NCBI GenBank assembly: GCA_949740385.1 | Contig: CATJJD010000209.1 | Span: forward strand, 1-41,016 | Direction of reading: 5' to 3' | DNA: 41,016 bases | Source of the DNA: an uncultured Lachnospiraceae bacterium | Lineage (GTDB): Bacteria > Bacillota > Clostridia > Lachnospirales > Lachnospiraceae | Shown: one piece after another, positions 8,748 through 16,132 of the stretch | How the letters are laid out: each line of letters begins with the position of its first letter | Position numbering within the stretch: the first letter of the stretch is position 1 | Position numbers and translations under genes: made by a program | Notes under the pieces: generated by a model | The model's database searches: none | What the model saw: the letters and a program-made list of their open reading frames with translations, nothing else | What the model was told of the DNA's origin: nothing

Positions 8748-9404
8748 ATGGAAAAAAGTGAAATCAAGCCTTTTATCGCAAAGAGAGTGGCGAAGGAGCT
8801 GCGTGACGGCGACGTTGTAAATCTGGGTATCGGGCTTCCGACTATGGTTCCGGCTTTTCTTGACCCGAGTGTATCCATTACCCTGCAGTCCGAGAACGGA
8901 TTTATCGGTCTGGTGGACGCGGACCCGGAGGCGGAGGATGCGGCCTATATCGTGAATGCGGGCGGACAGCCGGCCGGCATCGCAAAGGACGGCATGTTCT
9001 TTGACAGTGCAACCTCCTTCTCGATTATCCGCGGCGGACATGTGGATGCGACGATTCTTGGCTCCCTGCAGGTGGACGAGCACGGCAACATTGCAAACTG
9101 GATCATCCCGGGCAAGATGGTTCCGGGAATGGGCGGCGCGATGGATCTCGTTGTGGGTGCAAAGCGCGTGATCGTTGCGATGGAGCACACCCAGAAGGGC
9201 GCGCACAAGATTCTTAAGAACTGCACGCTGCCCCTGACTGCGGCAGGCCAGGTGAACCTGATTGTCACCGAGATGGCTGTGATTGAGGTCACGGCGGACG
9301 GACTTGTTCTTAAGGAGTATAACCCGGAGTTTACCGTGGAGGAGATTCAGGCGGCGACGGAGGCTGTCTTAACGATTGCCGACGATTTAAAGCCGATGGT
9401 TTAA
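8748..9404 (+). CDS. atoA: 3-oxoacid/acetoacetate-type CoA transferase, beta subunit
   Basis: 218 residues. The SENGFIGL motif (near residue 46) contains the glutamate that forms the covalent enzyme-CoA thioester in family I transferases. The GGAMDLV motif and [19 protein letters not shown] further support the beta subunit. It is the last gene of the operon starting at 3122. It converges with the interrupted AraC-type gene 22 bp away with no visible terminator between them, so antisense read-through is possible. Substrate specificity cannot be read from sequence. Confidence 0.92.
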   Translation: MEKSEIKPFIAKRVAKELRDGDVVNLGIGLPTMVPAFLDPSVSITLQSENGFIGLVDADPEAEDAAYIVNAGGQPAGIAKDGMFFDSATSFSIIRGGHVDATILGSLQVDEHGNIANWIIPGKMVPGMGGAMDLVVGAKRVIVAMEHTQKGAHKILKNCTLPLTAAGQVNLIVTEMAVIEVTADGLVLKEYNPEFTVEEIQAATEAVLTIADDLKPMV

Positions 9405-9426
9405 CGGATAAGTGGCATAAGGTAAG

Positions 9427-10422
9427 TTATTTTTCCGGGGCGCCGGCGCGATGCTGTAAGCGGTATTGCGTCGGCGTCATCTGGTATGCGCGCCGGAAGC
9501 TGCGGTTGAAGCTGCTTCTGTCCTGATAGCCGATTCTTGCGGAAATCTCCTCGATGGAGAGCTCGGTGTACTGCAGGTAGCAGCAGCTCTGCCGGAGTCT
9601 TGCGTCCTGTACGATCTCGGAGAAGCTCTTTCCCGTGTGTTTTGTGAAGAGGGAGGAGAGGTACTTCGGGTGATAGTGAAATTCCTCGGCCACCGAGATC
9701 AGGTTTACGTCGGAGAGGTTGCGGTTCACGTAGTCCAGCACCCGGCAGAAGGAGCTGCCCGCCGTCCGCTGGCTGTCCTCGTCGGATGTCCGGCTGCCGC
9801 GGACAAGCTCTGTGAACAGAATATCCATGTAACTCTCGGCGGCTCTCTGGTAGCCGATTTTTTTTTCGTACAGCTCGATGATCAGGCTCTGTGCGATGCT
9901 TTGTGCGCCGGTGTTTCCTGCATGGGGGAAAAAGAGGTAGGACTGCTTCCGGTCGCCGGCAAACAGCGCGTTGATGAAGAAATTGCTGATGATGTCGTTG
10001 CGGGAGACGATATTGAGCCAGGCGGACTGAAACAGGGCGGTTTTGATCATAATGTGAAAGAGCTGGTCCGTCTCCGATTCCAGATCAATGCGGTGAATGA
10101 CATAGGGGTCCAGAATGCAGATGTCCCCCTCTGACATGTTGCAGACGTTGGCGCCGATGGTCTAGAAGCAGCGCCCTCTGGAGAGGTACACAAGCTCAAA
10201 GCAGTCGTGTACGTGTACTTTGCAGTGATCCCCTGTAATGTAGGGGTGCATGAATACGCCGAGGCTGCTGCCGCTGTCGCAGATGCTGTCGGCGTGCAGC
10301 ATCGGGAGATCGTCGCCGTTTTCGGTATAGAAGTCGTTCATAATCCGGCGGTACGCCTGACTCTCGGTGGGATTTTCTCTGCAGAACATGTCGATATACT
10401 GTTGAAAGGCCCGGTTTGTCAT
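9427..10422 (-). pseudogene. AraC-family regulator interrupted by an in-frame TAG
   Basis: The reading frame runs from ATG 10422 (AGGA upstream) to 9427 but contains TAG at 10162-10164. The first 86 codons include the cupin-like sensor start (HVHDCFELVYLSRGRCF just before the stop). After the stop the same frame continues with the rest of the sensor (MSEGDICILDPYVIHRI) and an AraC double helix-turn-helix at the C-terminus (VNLISVAEEFHYHPKYLSSLF, RIGYQDRSSFNRSFRRAYQMTPTQYR). No bases are lost, so a single C-to-T change of a CAG codon would explain it. The product is probably inactive unless the TAG is read through or internal starts (ATG 10137) give a DNA-binding fragment. It would have controlled the divergent flavoprotein gene or the CoA-transferase operon. 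Confidence 0.85.
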
Positions 10423-10476
10423 ATTTTTTTCCTGATCTTTTTTCTGTATCATCCAAATTTAAAATGTGCAATCATA

Positions 10477-10518
10477 ATTATAGCTTATAAAAAGCGGGGT
10501 GTAAAGAAGCTTTAACAC
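10477..10518 (-). promoter_or_regulatory. promoter of the AraC-type gene with overlapping dyad
   Basis: On the minus strand TTTACA (10500-10505), 17-nt spacer and TATAAT (10477-10482). The -35 lies inside an imperfect inverted repeat (GTGTAAAG at 10499-10506 and CTTTAACAC at 10510-10518), which would suit autoregulation. Confidence 0.5.
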
Positions 10519-10629
10519 CTTACCAAATGCCACACTCGTGTTACTTTTTTCTAATCCAAAGCAGGCGGAATTTGTTTACAATTTCTTTAGGTAAAATGAG
10601 GCTGTACAAAGAGAAAAGGAGACTGTGAA

Positions 10630-11583
10630 ATGAAGGTTATGGGTATCGTGGCGGGACGCCACAACGGAAACAGCGAGATTCTGGTGAAGGAAGCGCTGCT
10701 TGCGTGCCAGGAGAAGGGCGCGGAGGTTACGCTGATCAATCTGTTTGATTACAATATTCTTCCGTGTACCGGCTGCGAGAGCTGTACCATGAATATGGGA
10801 GAGGTGGCAATGGGCAAGGGCGAGTACAGAGGCTGCGTGCTCAAAGCGAAGGACGACGTGGATAAGCTGATTGCCGCGATGCAGCAGCAGAACGGCATTA
10901 TTGTCGGCGTGCCGACCTATGATCTGATGCCGAGCTCCGTCTACACAAGGTTTGCCCAGAGATTTCTGGCGTATGAGCTGGCATTCCTGCTCAAGATCGG
11001 CGCGGTTAAGGAGGACCCGCACACGGTTGCGGGACTGATCGCGGTAGGCGGTTCCTGTCACGACTGGCAGGGGCTTACGCTGGAGACGATGGCGGCTTCC
11101 ATGTTTACCCAGTCCATCTACGTTGTGGATCAGATGATGGCCACGAGAAACGGCCGTCCGGGCAATGTGCTTCTGCGGGACGACCAGCTGAGCCGCGCGC
11201 ACAAAATGGGAGAGAATATTATCACGGCGATCAACACGCCGGTGGAGGAGAGAGGCTGGCTGGGCGATCCGGATCAGGGTCTGTGCCCGAACTGTCACGG
11301 CGGCCTGATCTTTAAGGGCGAGCCGCACTGGGACGGCATTCAGTGGCCGTTTGAGTGTGCGGTGTGCGGCGCGGGCGGCGACCTGGTGCGGGGCGAGGAC
11401 GGCAGGGTGCGCTTCGTGCCGGCGGAGGACGGACTGTGCAGAGACCGCAATGTCAACGAGTGCCGCGACAAGCATCTGGATGAGATCGTGCAGACGCGCA
11501 TCGACTTCTTTGAGCGCCAGGAGGAGGTTCAGGCGAAGTACGGCAGGTATAAGGATCTGAAATTCAAGACGGTGGAGGTATAG
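10630..11583 (+). CDS. NAD(P)H-dependent FMN reductase/flavodoxin-fold protein with C-terminal zinc ribbon
   Basis: 317 residues; ATG 10630 follows AAAAGGAG. Residues 1-190 form a flavodoxin-like FMN_red fold (MGIVAGRHNGNSEILVKEAL phosphate loop; GIIVGVPTYDLMPSS isoalloxazine loop). A CTGCESC motif near residue 48 with another Cys 16 residues later resembles the compact cluster motif of iron-sulfur flavoproteins, though the last spacing is longer. Residues about 219-250 hold a CPNC...CAVC zinc ribbon, and the protein extends past it by about 65 charged residues. It stands alone between the broken AraC gene and a terminator. It probably reduces a quinone, enone or aromatic substrate; a flavonoid ene-reductase role is possible but speculative. 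Confidence 0.82.
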   Translation: MKVMGIVAGRHNGNSEILVKEALLACQEKGAEVTLINLFDYNILPCTGCESCTMNMGEVAMGKGEYRGCVLKAKDDVDKLIAAMQQQNGIIVGVPTYDLMPSSVYTRFAQRFLAYELAFLLKIGAVKEDPHTVAGLIAVGGSCHDWQGLTLETMAASMFTQSIYVVDQMMATRNGRPGNVLLRDDQLSRAHKMGENIITAINTPVEERGWLGDPDQGLCPNCHGGLIFKGEPHWDGIQWPFECAVCGAGGDLVRGEDGRVRFVPAEDGLCRDRNVNECRDKHLDEIVQTRIDFFERQEEVQAKYGRYKDLKFKTVEV

Positions 11584-11599
11584 GAACATACCGGTGAAG

Positions 11600-11624
11600 C
11601 GGGGGGCAAAGGCCTCCCGTTTTT
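11600..11624 (+). terminator. terminator of the FMN reductase gene
   Basis: CGGGGGGC (11600-11607) pairs with GCCTCCCG (11612-11619, one G-U) around a 4-nt loop and is followed by TTTTT. Confidence 0.75.
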
Positions 11625-11700
11625 GTAATGCACCGGGCCGCCGGAATGTTGAGAAATACCTGCCAAAGCTTTAATTTTTATTTAATTTTTGCTCATAGTG

Positions 11701-11729
11701 TTGCAGACAGGCGAACGGCATGATAATAT
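11701..11729 (+). promoter_or_regulatory. promoter of the phosphodiester glycosidase gene
   Basis: TTGCAG (11701-11706), 17-nt spacer, TAATAT (11724-11729), 55 bp before ATG 11785. Confidence 0.5.
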
Positions 11730-11784
11730 AGGAAAAAAGTAACAGGCTAAAACCGTTCAGGAAGGAACATGAGAGGAAGAAACG

Positions 11785-12981
11785 ATGAGCAAAAGAACAA
11801 AACATATATGTGTGTCGGCCCTCGTTGTGTCGCTGCTTATATTTGCGTACTGCACAATCGCATTTTCTCAGATTGCGTTTATCGAAAAGTGGAGAACACT
11901 CTGGATTGAGACTGCCATGACGACAAATTCCCATCAGTGGCTGGCGAAGATTTTTCCGCAGAGCGTGATCGACGAGGTGATGGAGGGGGCGGCGAACCAG
12001 CGGGAGAGACAGAAGTCTCTGGTGAGCACCTGGGACAGTCTTGCGCCGGAGGTGGTGTACGGAAAGGGCAATGAGGTTAAGGACACGGAGAATGCGGCCG
12101 AACAGGAGCAGGAGAATTTTTTCGCGCGGTACTGGGAGCTGGATACGCCGGAGTTTCGGCTGTATCTGAAGCAGCACCCGAAGCTTCTGGAAAACGGATA
12201 CGGTGAGCTTCTGATTGAGGATATGGAAGGGGCTCTCGGGCTTGTGACGAGCCAGGGACACCCGGTTCTCGTGCTGGATACGGCAAACGAGCTGCTTCTT
12301 GTGAAGGTGTCGGGGGAGGGCTATCAGGGAAAGCTGGCCATCGTGAAGGATGCGGCGAGGACGGAGCTTGTGAAGTCCAACCGGCTTGGCGTGCGGGGCC
12401 AGGAGGCCGGAGAGTTCGGCGCGCAGGAGGATGCGCTGCTGGTTATCAATATGAGCGGATTCTCGGATGTGGGCGGGCACGGCTCCGGCGGACAGGTGAA
12501 GGGCTCCATGATTATTGACGGGCAGGAGTACGGGACTCACTCCACGGAGCCGCACTGGAAATTCTGCGGTCTGCGGACGGACGGCAAGCTGTATGTCAGC
12601 AATTATCCGTGGGATGATATTTCCGATTACCGGTGGGGCGTGGAGTTTTACCCGGCCATTATTGTGGACGGCGAGTGCGTGGTGGACGGCTCCTACTGTA
12701 TGGGGCTGCAGCCGAGAACCGTTGTGGGGCAGGCCGTCAACGGCGATATGCTGCTCCTTGTCATCGACGGGAGGCAGATCGGCTACAGTCTCGGGTGCAC
12801 GGTGGCGGACTGCGCCGACATTCTGGAGGGGTATCACGCCTGGCAGGCGATGAACATGGACGGCGGAAGCTCGTCGGTTATGTGGTACAACGGGTCGTAC
12901 ATAACGAAATCTTCAAGTGTGAGCGGAAGAGGGCGGTATATGCCGGATGCGCTGATTGTGAGGAAGAAGGGGGCGGAGTGA
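11785..12981 (+). CDS. membrane-anchored phosphodiester glycosidase (NAGPA) domain protein
   Basis: 398 residues. A single N-terminal hydrophobic segment (about 9-31) anchors it outside the membrane. After a charged spacer, residues about 150-395 form a NAGPA-type domain (named for the lysosomal N-acetylglucosamine-1-phosphodiester alpha-N-acetylglucosaminidase): NMSGFSDVGGHGSGG in the first half and AMNMDGGSSSVMWYNG near the end match the family's glycine-rich signatures. Bacterial members are extracytoplasmic and are thought to process sugar phosphodiesters such as cell-wall polymer linkages. It is a single-gene unit with its own promoter and a strong terminator. Exact substrate unknown. 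Confidence 0.85.
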   Translation: MSKRTKHICVSALVVSLLIFAYCTIAFSQIAFIEKWRTLWIETAMTTNSHQWLAKIFPQSVIDEVMEGAANQRERQKSLVSTWDSLAPEVVYGKGNEVKDTENAAEQEQENFFARYWELDTPEFRLYLKQHPKLLENGYGELLIEDMEGALGLVTSQGHPVLVLDTANELLLVKVSGEGYQGKLAIVKDAARTELVKSNRLGVRGQEAGEFGAQEDALLVINMSGFSDVGGHGSGGQVKGSMIIDGQEYGTHSTEPHWKFCGLRTDGKLYVSNYPWDDISDYRWGVEFYPAIIVDGECVVDGSYCMGLQPRTVVGQAVNGDMLLLVIDGRQIGYSLGCTVADCADILEGYHAWQAMNMDGGSSSVMWYNGSYITKSSSVSGRGRYMPDALIVRKKGAE

Positions 12982-13022
12982 TTCGATTCTGTCACGGCTC
13001 CGATTTGTGAAGCGGTCCGATA

Positions 13023-13061
13023 AACAGGGGACGAAGTGCGTGCCGCACTTCGTCCCCTGTT
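13023..13061. terminator. bidirectional terminator between convergent genes
   Basis: Perfect 18-bp inverted repeat (13023-13040 and 13044-13061) with a 3-nt loop, between the NAGPA gene and the convergent M56 gene. It has only weak T-runs but a very stable stem. Confidence 0.7.
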
Positions 13062-13065
13062 ATAT

Positions 13066-15504
13066 TTATATGCCGGACTCCTGATATTCGCAGCCGTCCA
13101 GCAGGAAATAATGTACTGCGTTCCAGGTGTGATCTCTCGTTAGCTTCAGCTCCGTTATGACATAGCCGAGGGTGTCCGAATGCCCTCCGTCGCCGGATAC
13201 ATAGCTCTTTAGCACGAGCGTCGGTGTGCTCTCCCCCTCGCGGGTGATTATGCGGCAGCCGCTTACCGCGTCAGTCCTGGTTTCGAAGGCGAGGTATTTG
13301 AGCATGCGCTCCTTTATTTCATCGCGGTACCCTTTTCGCTCGTAGATGCGAAGCAGTGCGCCGCTCTGGATTTTGGCGATGATGCGGTCCGGCTCTGCTT
13401 TTCCGAGTCCGATGATAAGCTCCGGCTCCGCATAGCTGGAGGTTACGGGAAATCCGCTCTCCTTTGTGTATCCGTCCGGCAGCGGGATCGGCCTGCCGGT
13501 TTCGGTGTCCGTCACTGTCAGCGCGTATCCGCCGTCGCCGCCGTTGTAGTGGAGATCGGTCAGTTCTATTTTTTCTTCGACGCCGTCGCCGTCCAGGTCC
13601 GCGCTCATCGTCAGGTCATTGTCCGATGCATAGCTGTGGTGATCGGGAAACAGTGTTTCCAGCGTCACCGCGTCTTTTTCCAGAAGGTCGTCAACGCTGT
13701 GTACGGCGATCACAGGCTCGGAGGCCGGGGGCTCTTCCGGCGTTTCGCTGTAAGGAACCCAGATGCCGTCGGCACCGTAAGGCCGGATCATGGTTATGTT
13801 CACGGTCTTCATTGGCGGAAGGTGAAAGGTTATGGCAACGGTGCAGCGGTTTTCATCCCCGTCGTCTCTTATCACCTGTGTGCTGACCTTGTTCTGGTTG
13901 TTTAGCAGGTTTAACAGGTAAAGAGCTGCCGTATCCGGCTGTAAAAGCGTCCGGTTTCCCGCTCTGTTTAATGCGTCGCCCGCGCCGTTGCAGGAGTAGT
14001 AGTCCATCATGGTTCCGGCGATGACAAGGTCCGGGTATGCCTGCTCAAATTGCTCTGCGGTACAGATATTGTCCAGAAACTGAATGGATTCCGAGGTCAC
14101 CGCAAACCGGTCCTGCTCTGTCTTAAATGTGAGCTGTTCTCTCCAGACCGTCACATGGGGGTCGGAAACCCAGGCGTAGTACAGAATTTCGGCGGAATCC
14201 TCCGTCACGCTGACAATGCGGCAGCTGTCTGACCAGGGCCAGGGGCTTGAAAAGCCGAACTCGACGCCGCCGTCCGCCAGCCGGGTGAAGCCGCACTTGT
14301 CGGTGAGCTCCTGGCTGGCATCTTCGGCGAGCATTTCCGCGATGGTTGTGCCGTCGCGGCTGCAGAAGGCCGCAGCCCAGGCTTCGACTGCTTTTCGGTT
14401 TTGGTCTGCAGCGGCCCTTTTCGTATCCGTGATTCCGATTTCCGTGGTTTTCGGATCTGTGTCCGCGGACGGCGGATTCTCCGCTTCCGGTCTGGCGTCT
14501 GCCGTCTGGGAATGGGCTTTGGAATCCGGCTGAGGGACGGCGATCTTTGGCTGTGTCATAAAGCAGACCGGCACGGCGATGCATGCGCAGGCCGCGGCCA
14601 GAATAACCCAGAAGGCCGGCTTTTTGTAGTGCAGGACATTTTTCCCCCGCTCCCGGATTCCGATCTCGCCAAAGGCGACGGGACAGGCCGATACGGCGCG
14701 GCGGATTACGGCGCAGTCGAGGAGCGCCTGGGAGTACGCCTGCTTGCACGGCTCTCCCAGTCTGCGGATCACCTGCTCGTCGCAGAGCAGCTCGATGTCT
14801 CTGCACAGCAGCACATAGGCGGTCCAGACAAGCGGGTGGAACCAGTACAGAGCAAGAATCAGAAAGCCTGCCGGTTTTATGAGGTAATCCCTTCTTTTCA
14901 GGTGTATTTTTTCGTGCAGCACCACGTAGGGGATGTCGTTTTCCGCAATGTCTTCCGGGATGTAAATGCGCGGGCGGAGGATGCCGAGCAGAAAGGGGCT
15001 GTCAATGTGCTCGCTCCGGTAAATGCGGACCGTTCGGGCGCTGTCGTCTGTGACGTCTTCCGGGACGGCAGTTTTTACACGGTTTTTAAGCCGCAGCCAG
15101 CTGACGAGCATGTAGGCGGTCATGGCGGCCGTGCCGAGCGCCCATATGCCGGCGGCGGAGGCTAAGGCCGGCGGCGTGCCGGAAATTTTATCCTTCTTCG
15201 GCTGCTCCTTTGGTGACGTGATAAGCGTATCCGGTAAATCCGGCGCAACGGGCGAGGCCTCTGTCAGCTGCGGCGCGGCGGCGCCGACGGCAATGCGCCC
15301 GCCAGCGGAGCCGGTATCCGGGAGCAGGCTGAACGCCGACTCGACGGAAAACGGCAGAATGAGCCGGATTCCCACCAGAAGCCACAGAAACAGGCGCATG
15401 GTTTTGGGAGCCTTTTTCAGCAGAAAGCGGACTGCCAGCACGGCAAGGATCAGGTATCCTGCCGGTATGCTCATATGTAAAATGCGGACAAATAAATTTA
15501 CCAT
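13066..15504 (-). CDS. BlaR1-like M56 family membrane metallopeptidase with atypical sensor domain
   Basis: 812 residues. The N-terminal third has several membrane helices (about 12-30, 36-52, 113-137 and 213-235), and a zinc protease motif HEKIH (197-201) with the downstream ELLCDE glutamate, as in BlaR1/MecR1 gluzincins; another helix follows at about 298-316. In BlaR1 the C-terminal part is a penicillin-binding sensor. Here the outer 490 residues show no SxxK/KTG pattern and instead carry an AVEAWAAAFCSRDG limiting-growth-type domain and an SADLDGDGVEEKIEL repeat-like region, so the signal is probably not a beta-lactam. It lies 26 bp behind the BlaI-type repressor gene on the same strand; on sensing, it would cleave or inactivate that repressor. 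Confidence 0.85.
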   Translation of the reverse strand: MVNLFVRILHMSIPAGYLILAVLAVRFLLKKAPKTMRLFLWLLVGIRLILPFSVESAFSLLPDTGSAGGRIAVGAAAPQLTEASPVAPDLPDTLITSPKEQPKKDKISGTPPALASAAGIWALGTAAMTAYMLVSWLRLKNRVKTAVPEDVTDDSARTVRIYRSEHIDSPFLLGILRPRIYIPEDIAENDIPYVVLHEKIHLKRRDYLIKPAGFLILALYWFHPLVWTAYVLLCRDIELLCDEQVIRRLGEPCKQAYSQALLDCAVIRRAVSACPVAFGEIGIRERGKNVLHYKKPAFWVILAAACACIAVPVCFMTQPKIAVPQPDSKAHSQTADARPEAENPPSADTDPKTTEIGITDTKRAAADQNRKAVEAWAAAFCSRDGTTIAEMLAEDASQELTDKCGFTRLADGGVEFGFSSPWPWSDSCRIVSVTEDSAEILYYAWVSDPHVTVWREQLTFKTEQDRFAVTSESIQFLDNICTAEQFEQAYPDLVIAGTMMDYYSCNGAGDALNRAGNRTLLQPDTAALYLLNLLNNQNKVSTQVIRDDGDENRCTVAITFHLPPMKTVNITMIRPYGADGIWVPYSETPEEPPASEPVIAVHSVDDLLEKDAVTLETLFPDHHSYASDNDLTMSADLDGDGVEEKIELTDLHYNGGDGGYALTVTDTETGRPIPLPDGYTKESGFPVTSSYAEPELIIGLGKAEPDRIIAKIQSGALLRIYERKGYRDEIKERMLKYLAFETRTDAVSGCRIITREGESTPTLVLKSYVSGDGGHSDTLGYVITELKLTRDHTWNAVHYFLLDGCEYQESGI

Positions 15505-15530
15505 TTCGATTCCTCCTCTCCGGGCTCCGG

Positions 15531-15896
15531 CTATTCCTGCCTGCGGTAACTGTCAATAATTTTCTGTATTTCGTCGATCTCCTGCCCGGTAAGCTCTCTT
15601 TTTCGTGTGAATGCCGCGATAAAGCCCGGCAGGGAGCCGGAGAAGGTCCGCTCCACAACCTCCGCGCTCTCGGCGGACTGAATGTCTTCTCTGGAGACGA
15701 GGGAGGTTACCACTGCGTTCTCGGACTTTAAGATTCCTCGCTCGGCCAGCCGCCTTATGACGGTGTAGGTTGTGGACTTTTTCCACTCCAGCTTCTCGCT
15801 GCACAGGCGGACAAGCTCCCGGCTCGTCACCGGCTCGTGCTCCCACAGAATTTCGCAGAAACGGTATTCGCTCTCAAATACTTTCGGTGTTTCCAT
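15531..15896 (-). CDS. BlaI/MecI/CopY-family transcriptional repressor
   Basis: 121 residues, the usual family length. The N-terminal winged helix (FCEILWEHEPVTSRELVRLC, then KKSTTYTVIRRLAERGILK) matches the Penicillinase_R family, and the C-terminal part (FIAAFTRKRELTGQEIDEI) matches the dimerisation helices. It is followed by the M56 peptidase gene, the standard BlaI-BlaR arrangement. A 41-bp dyad directly upstream is the probable operator, giving autorepression. Targets beyond its own operon are unknown; the divergent molybdoenzyme promoter is only about 90 bp from the dyad, so cross-control is possible. Confidence 0.92.
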   Translation of the reverse strand: METPKVFESEYRFCEILWEHEPVTSRELVRLCSEKLEWKKSTTYTVIRRLAERGILKSENAVVTSLVSREDIQSAESAEVVERTFSGSLPGFIAAFTRKRELTGQEIDEIQKIIDSYRRQE

Positions 15897-15925
15897 CTTT
15901 ATGCTTCCTTTCTCTTTGCAATCCG

Positions 15926-15966
15926 GTCTAATGCATTAAACTTATTGTTAGTTTAACACGTTAGAC
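15926..15966. promoter_or_regulatory. BlaI-type operator dyad
   Basis: Arms of 16 nt (15926-15941 and 15951-15966) around a 9-nt AT-rich spacer; 13 of 16 positions are complementary, with GTCTAA and TTAAAC conserved in both arms. It starts 30 bp upstream of the repressor start codon and overlaps its promoter region. Confidence 0.6.
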
Positions 15967-15982
15967 TGTCTGCGTCAAGTGT

Positions 15983-16006
15983 TTTCCGGCCAAAGCTGGC
16001 CGGAAA
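15983..16006. promoter_or_regulatory. perfect palindrome in the divergent intergenic region
   Basis: Ten-base perfect inverted repeat TTTCCGGCCA/TGGCCGGAAA with a 4-nt spacer, between the BlaI dyad and the -10-like TATAAT (16043-16048) of the molybdoenzyme operon. It may be an operator or a hairpin; neither side has a long U-tract. Confidence 0.4.
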
Positions 16007-16132
16007 TTTCCTGTAGGGCTTCCCTATTTGGTATTTCCGCGTTATAATAAAAACAGCAAAAAGACTGTTTTACGGTTCAGCGGATGCGTGCCGGACGCGC
16101 ATTCTGTGAGAACTCGATTTGGGAGGGAAGGT

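Noticed and set aside
13464-13905. Long plus-strand frames opposite the M56 peptidase gene
   Set aside because: GC-rich antisense shadows; arginine-rich, no start signals, and the minus-strand frame has clear domains.
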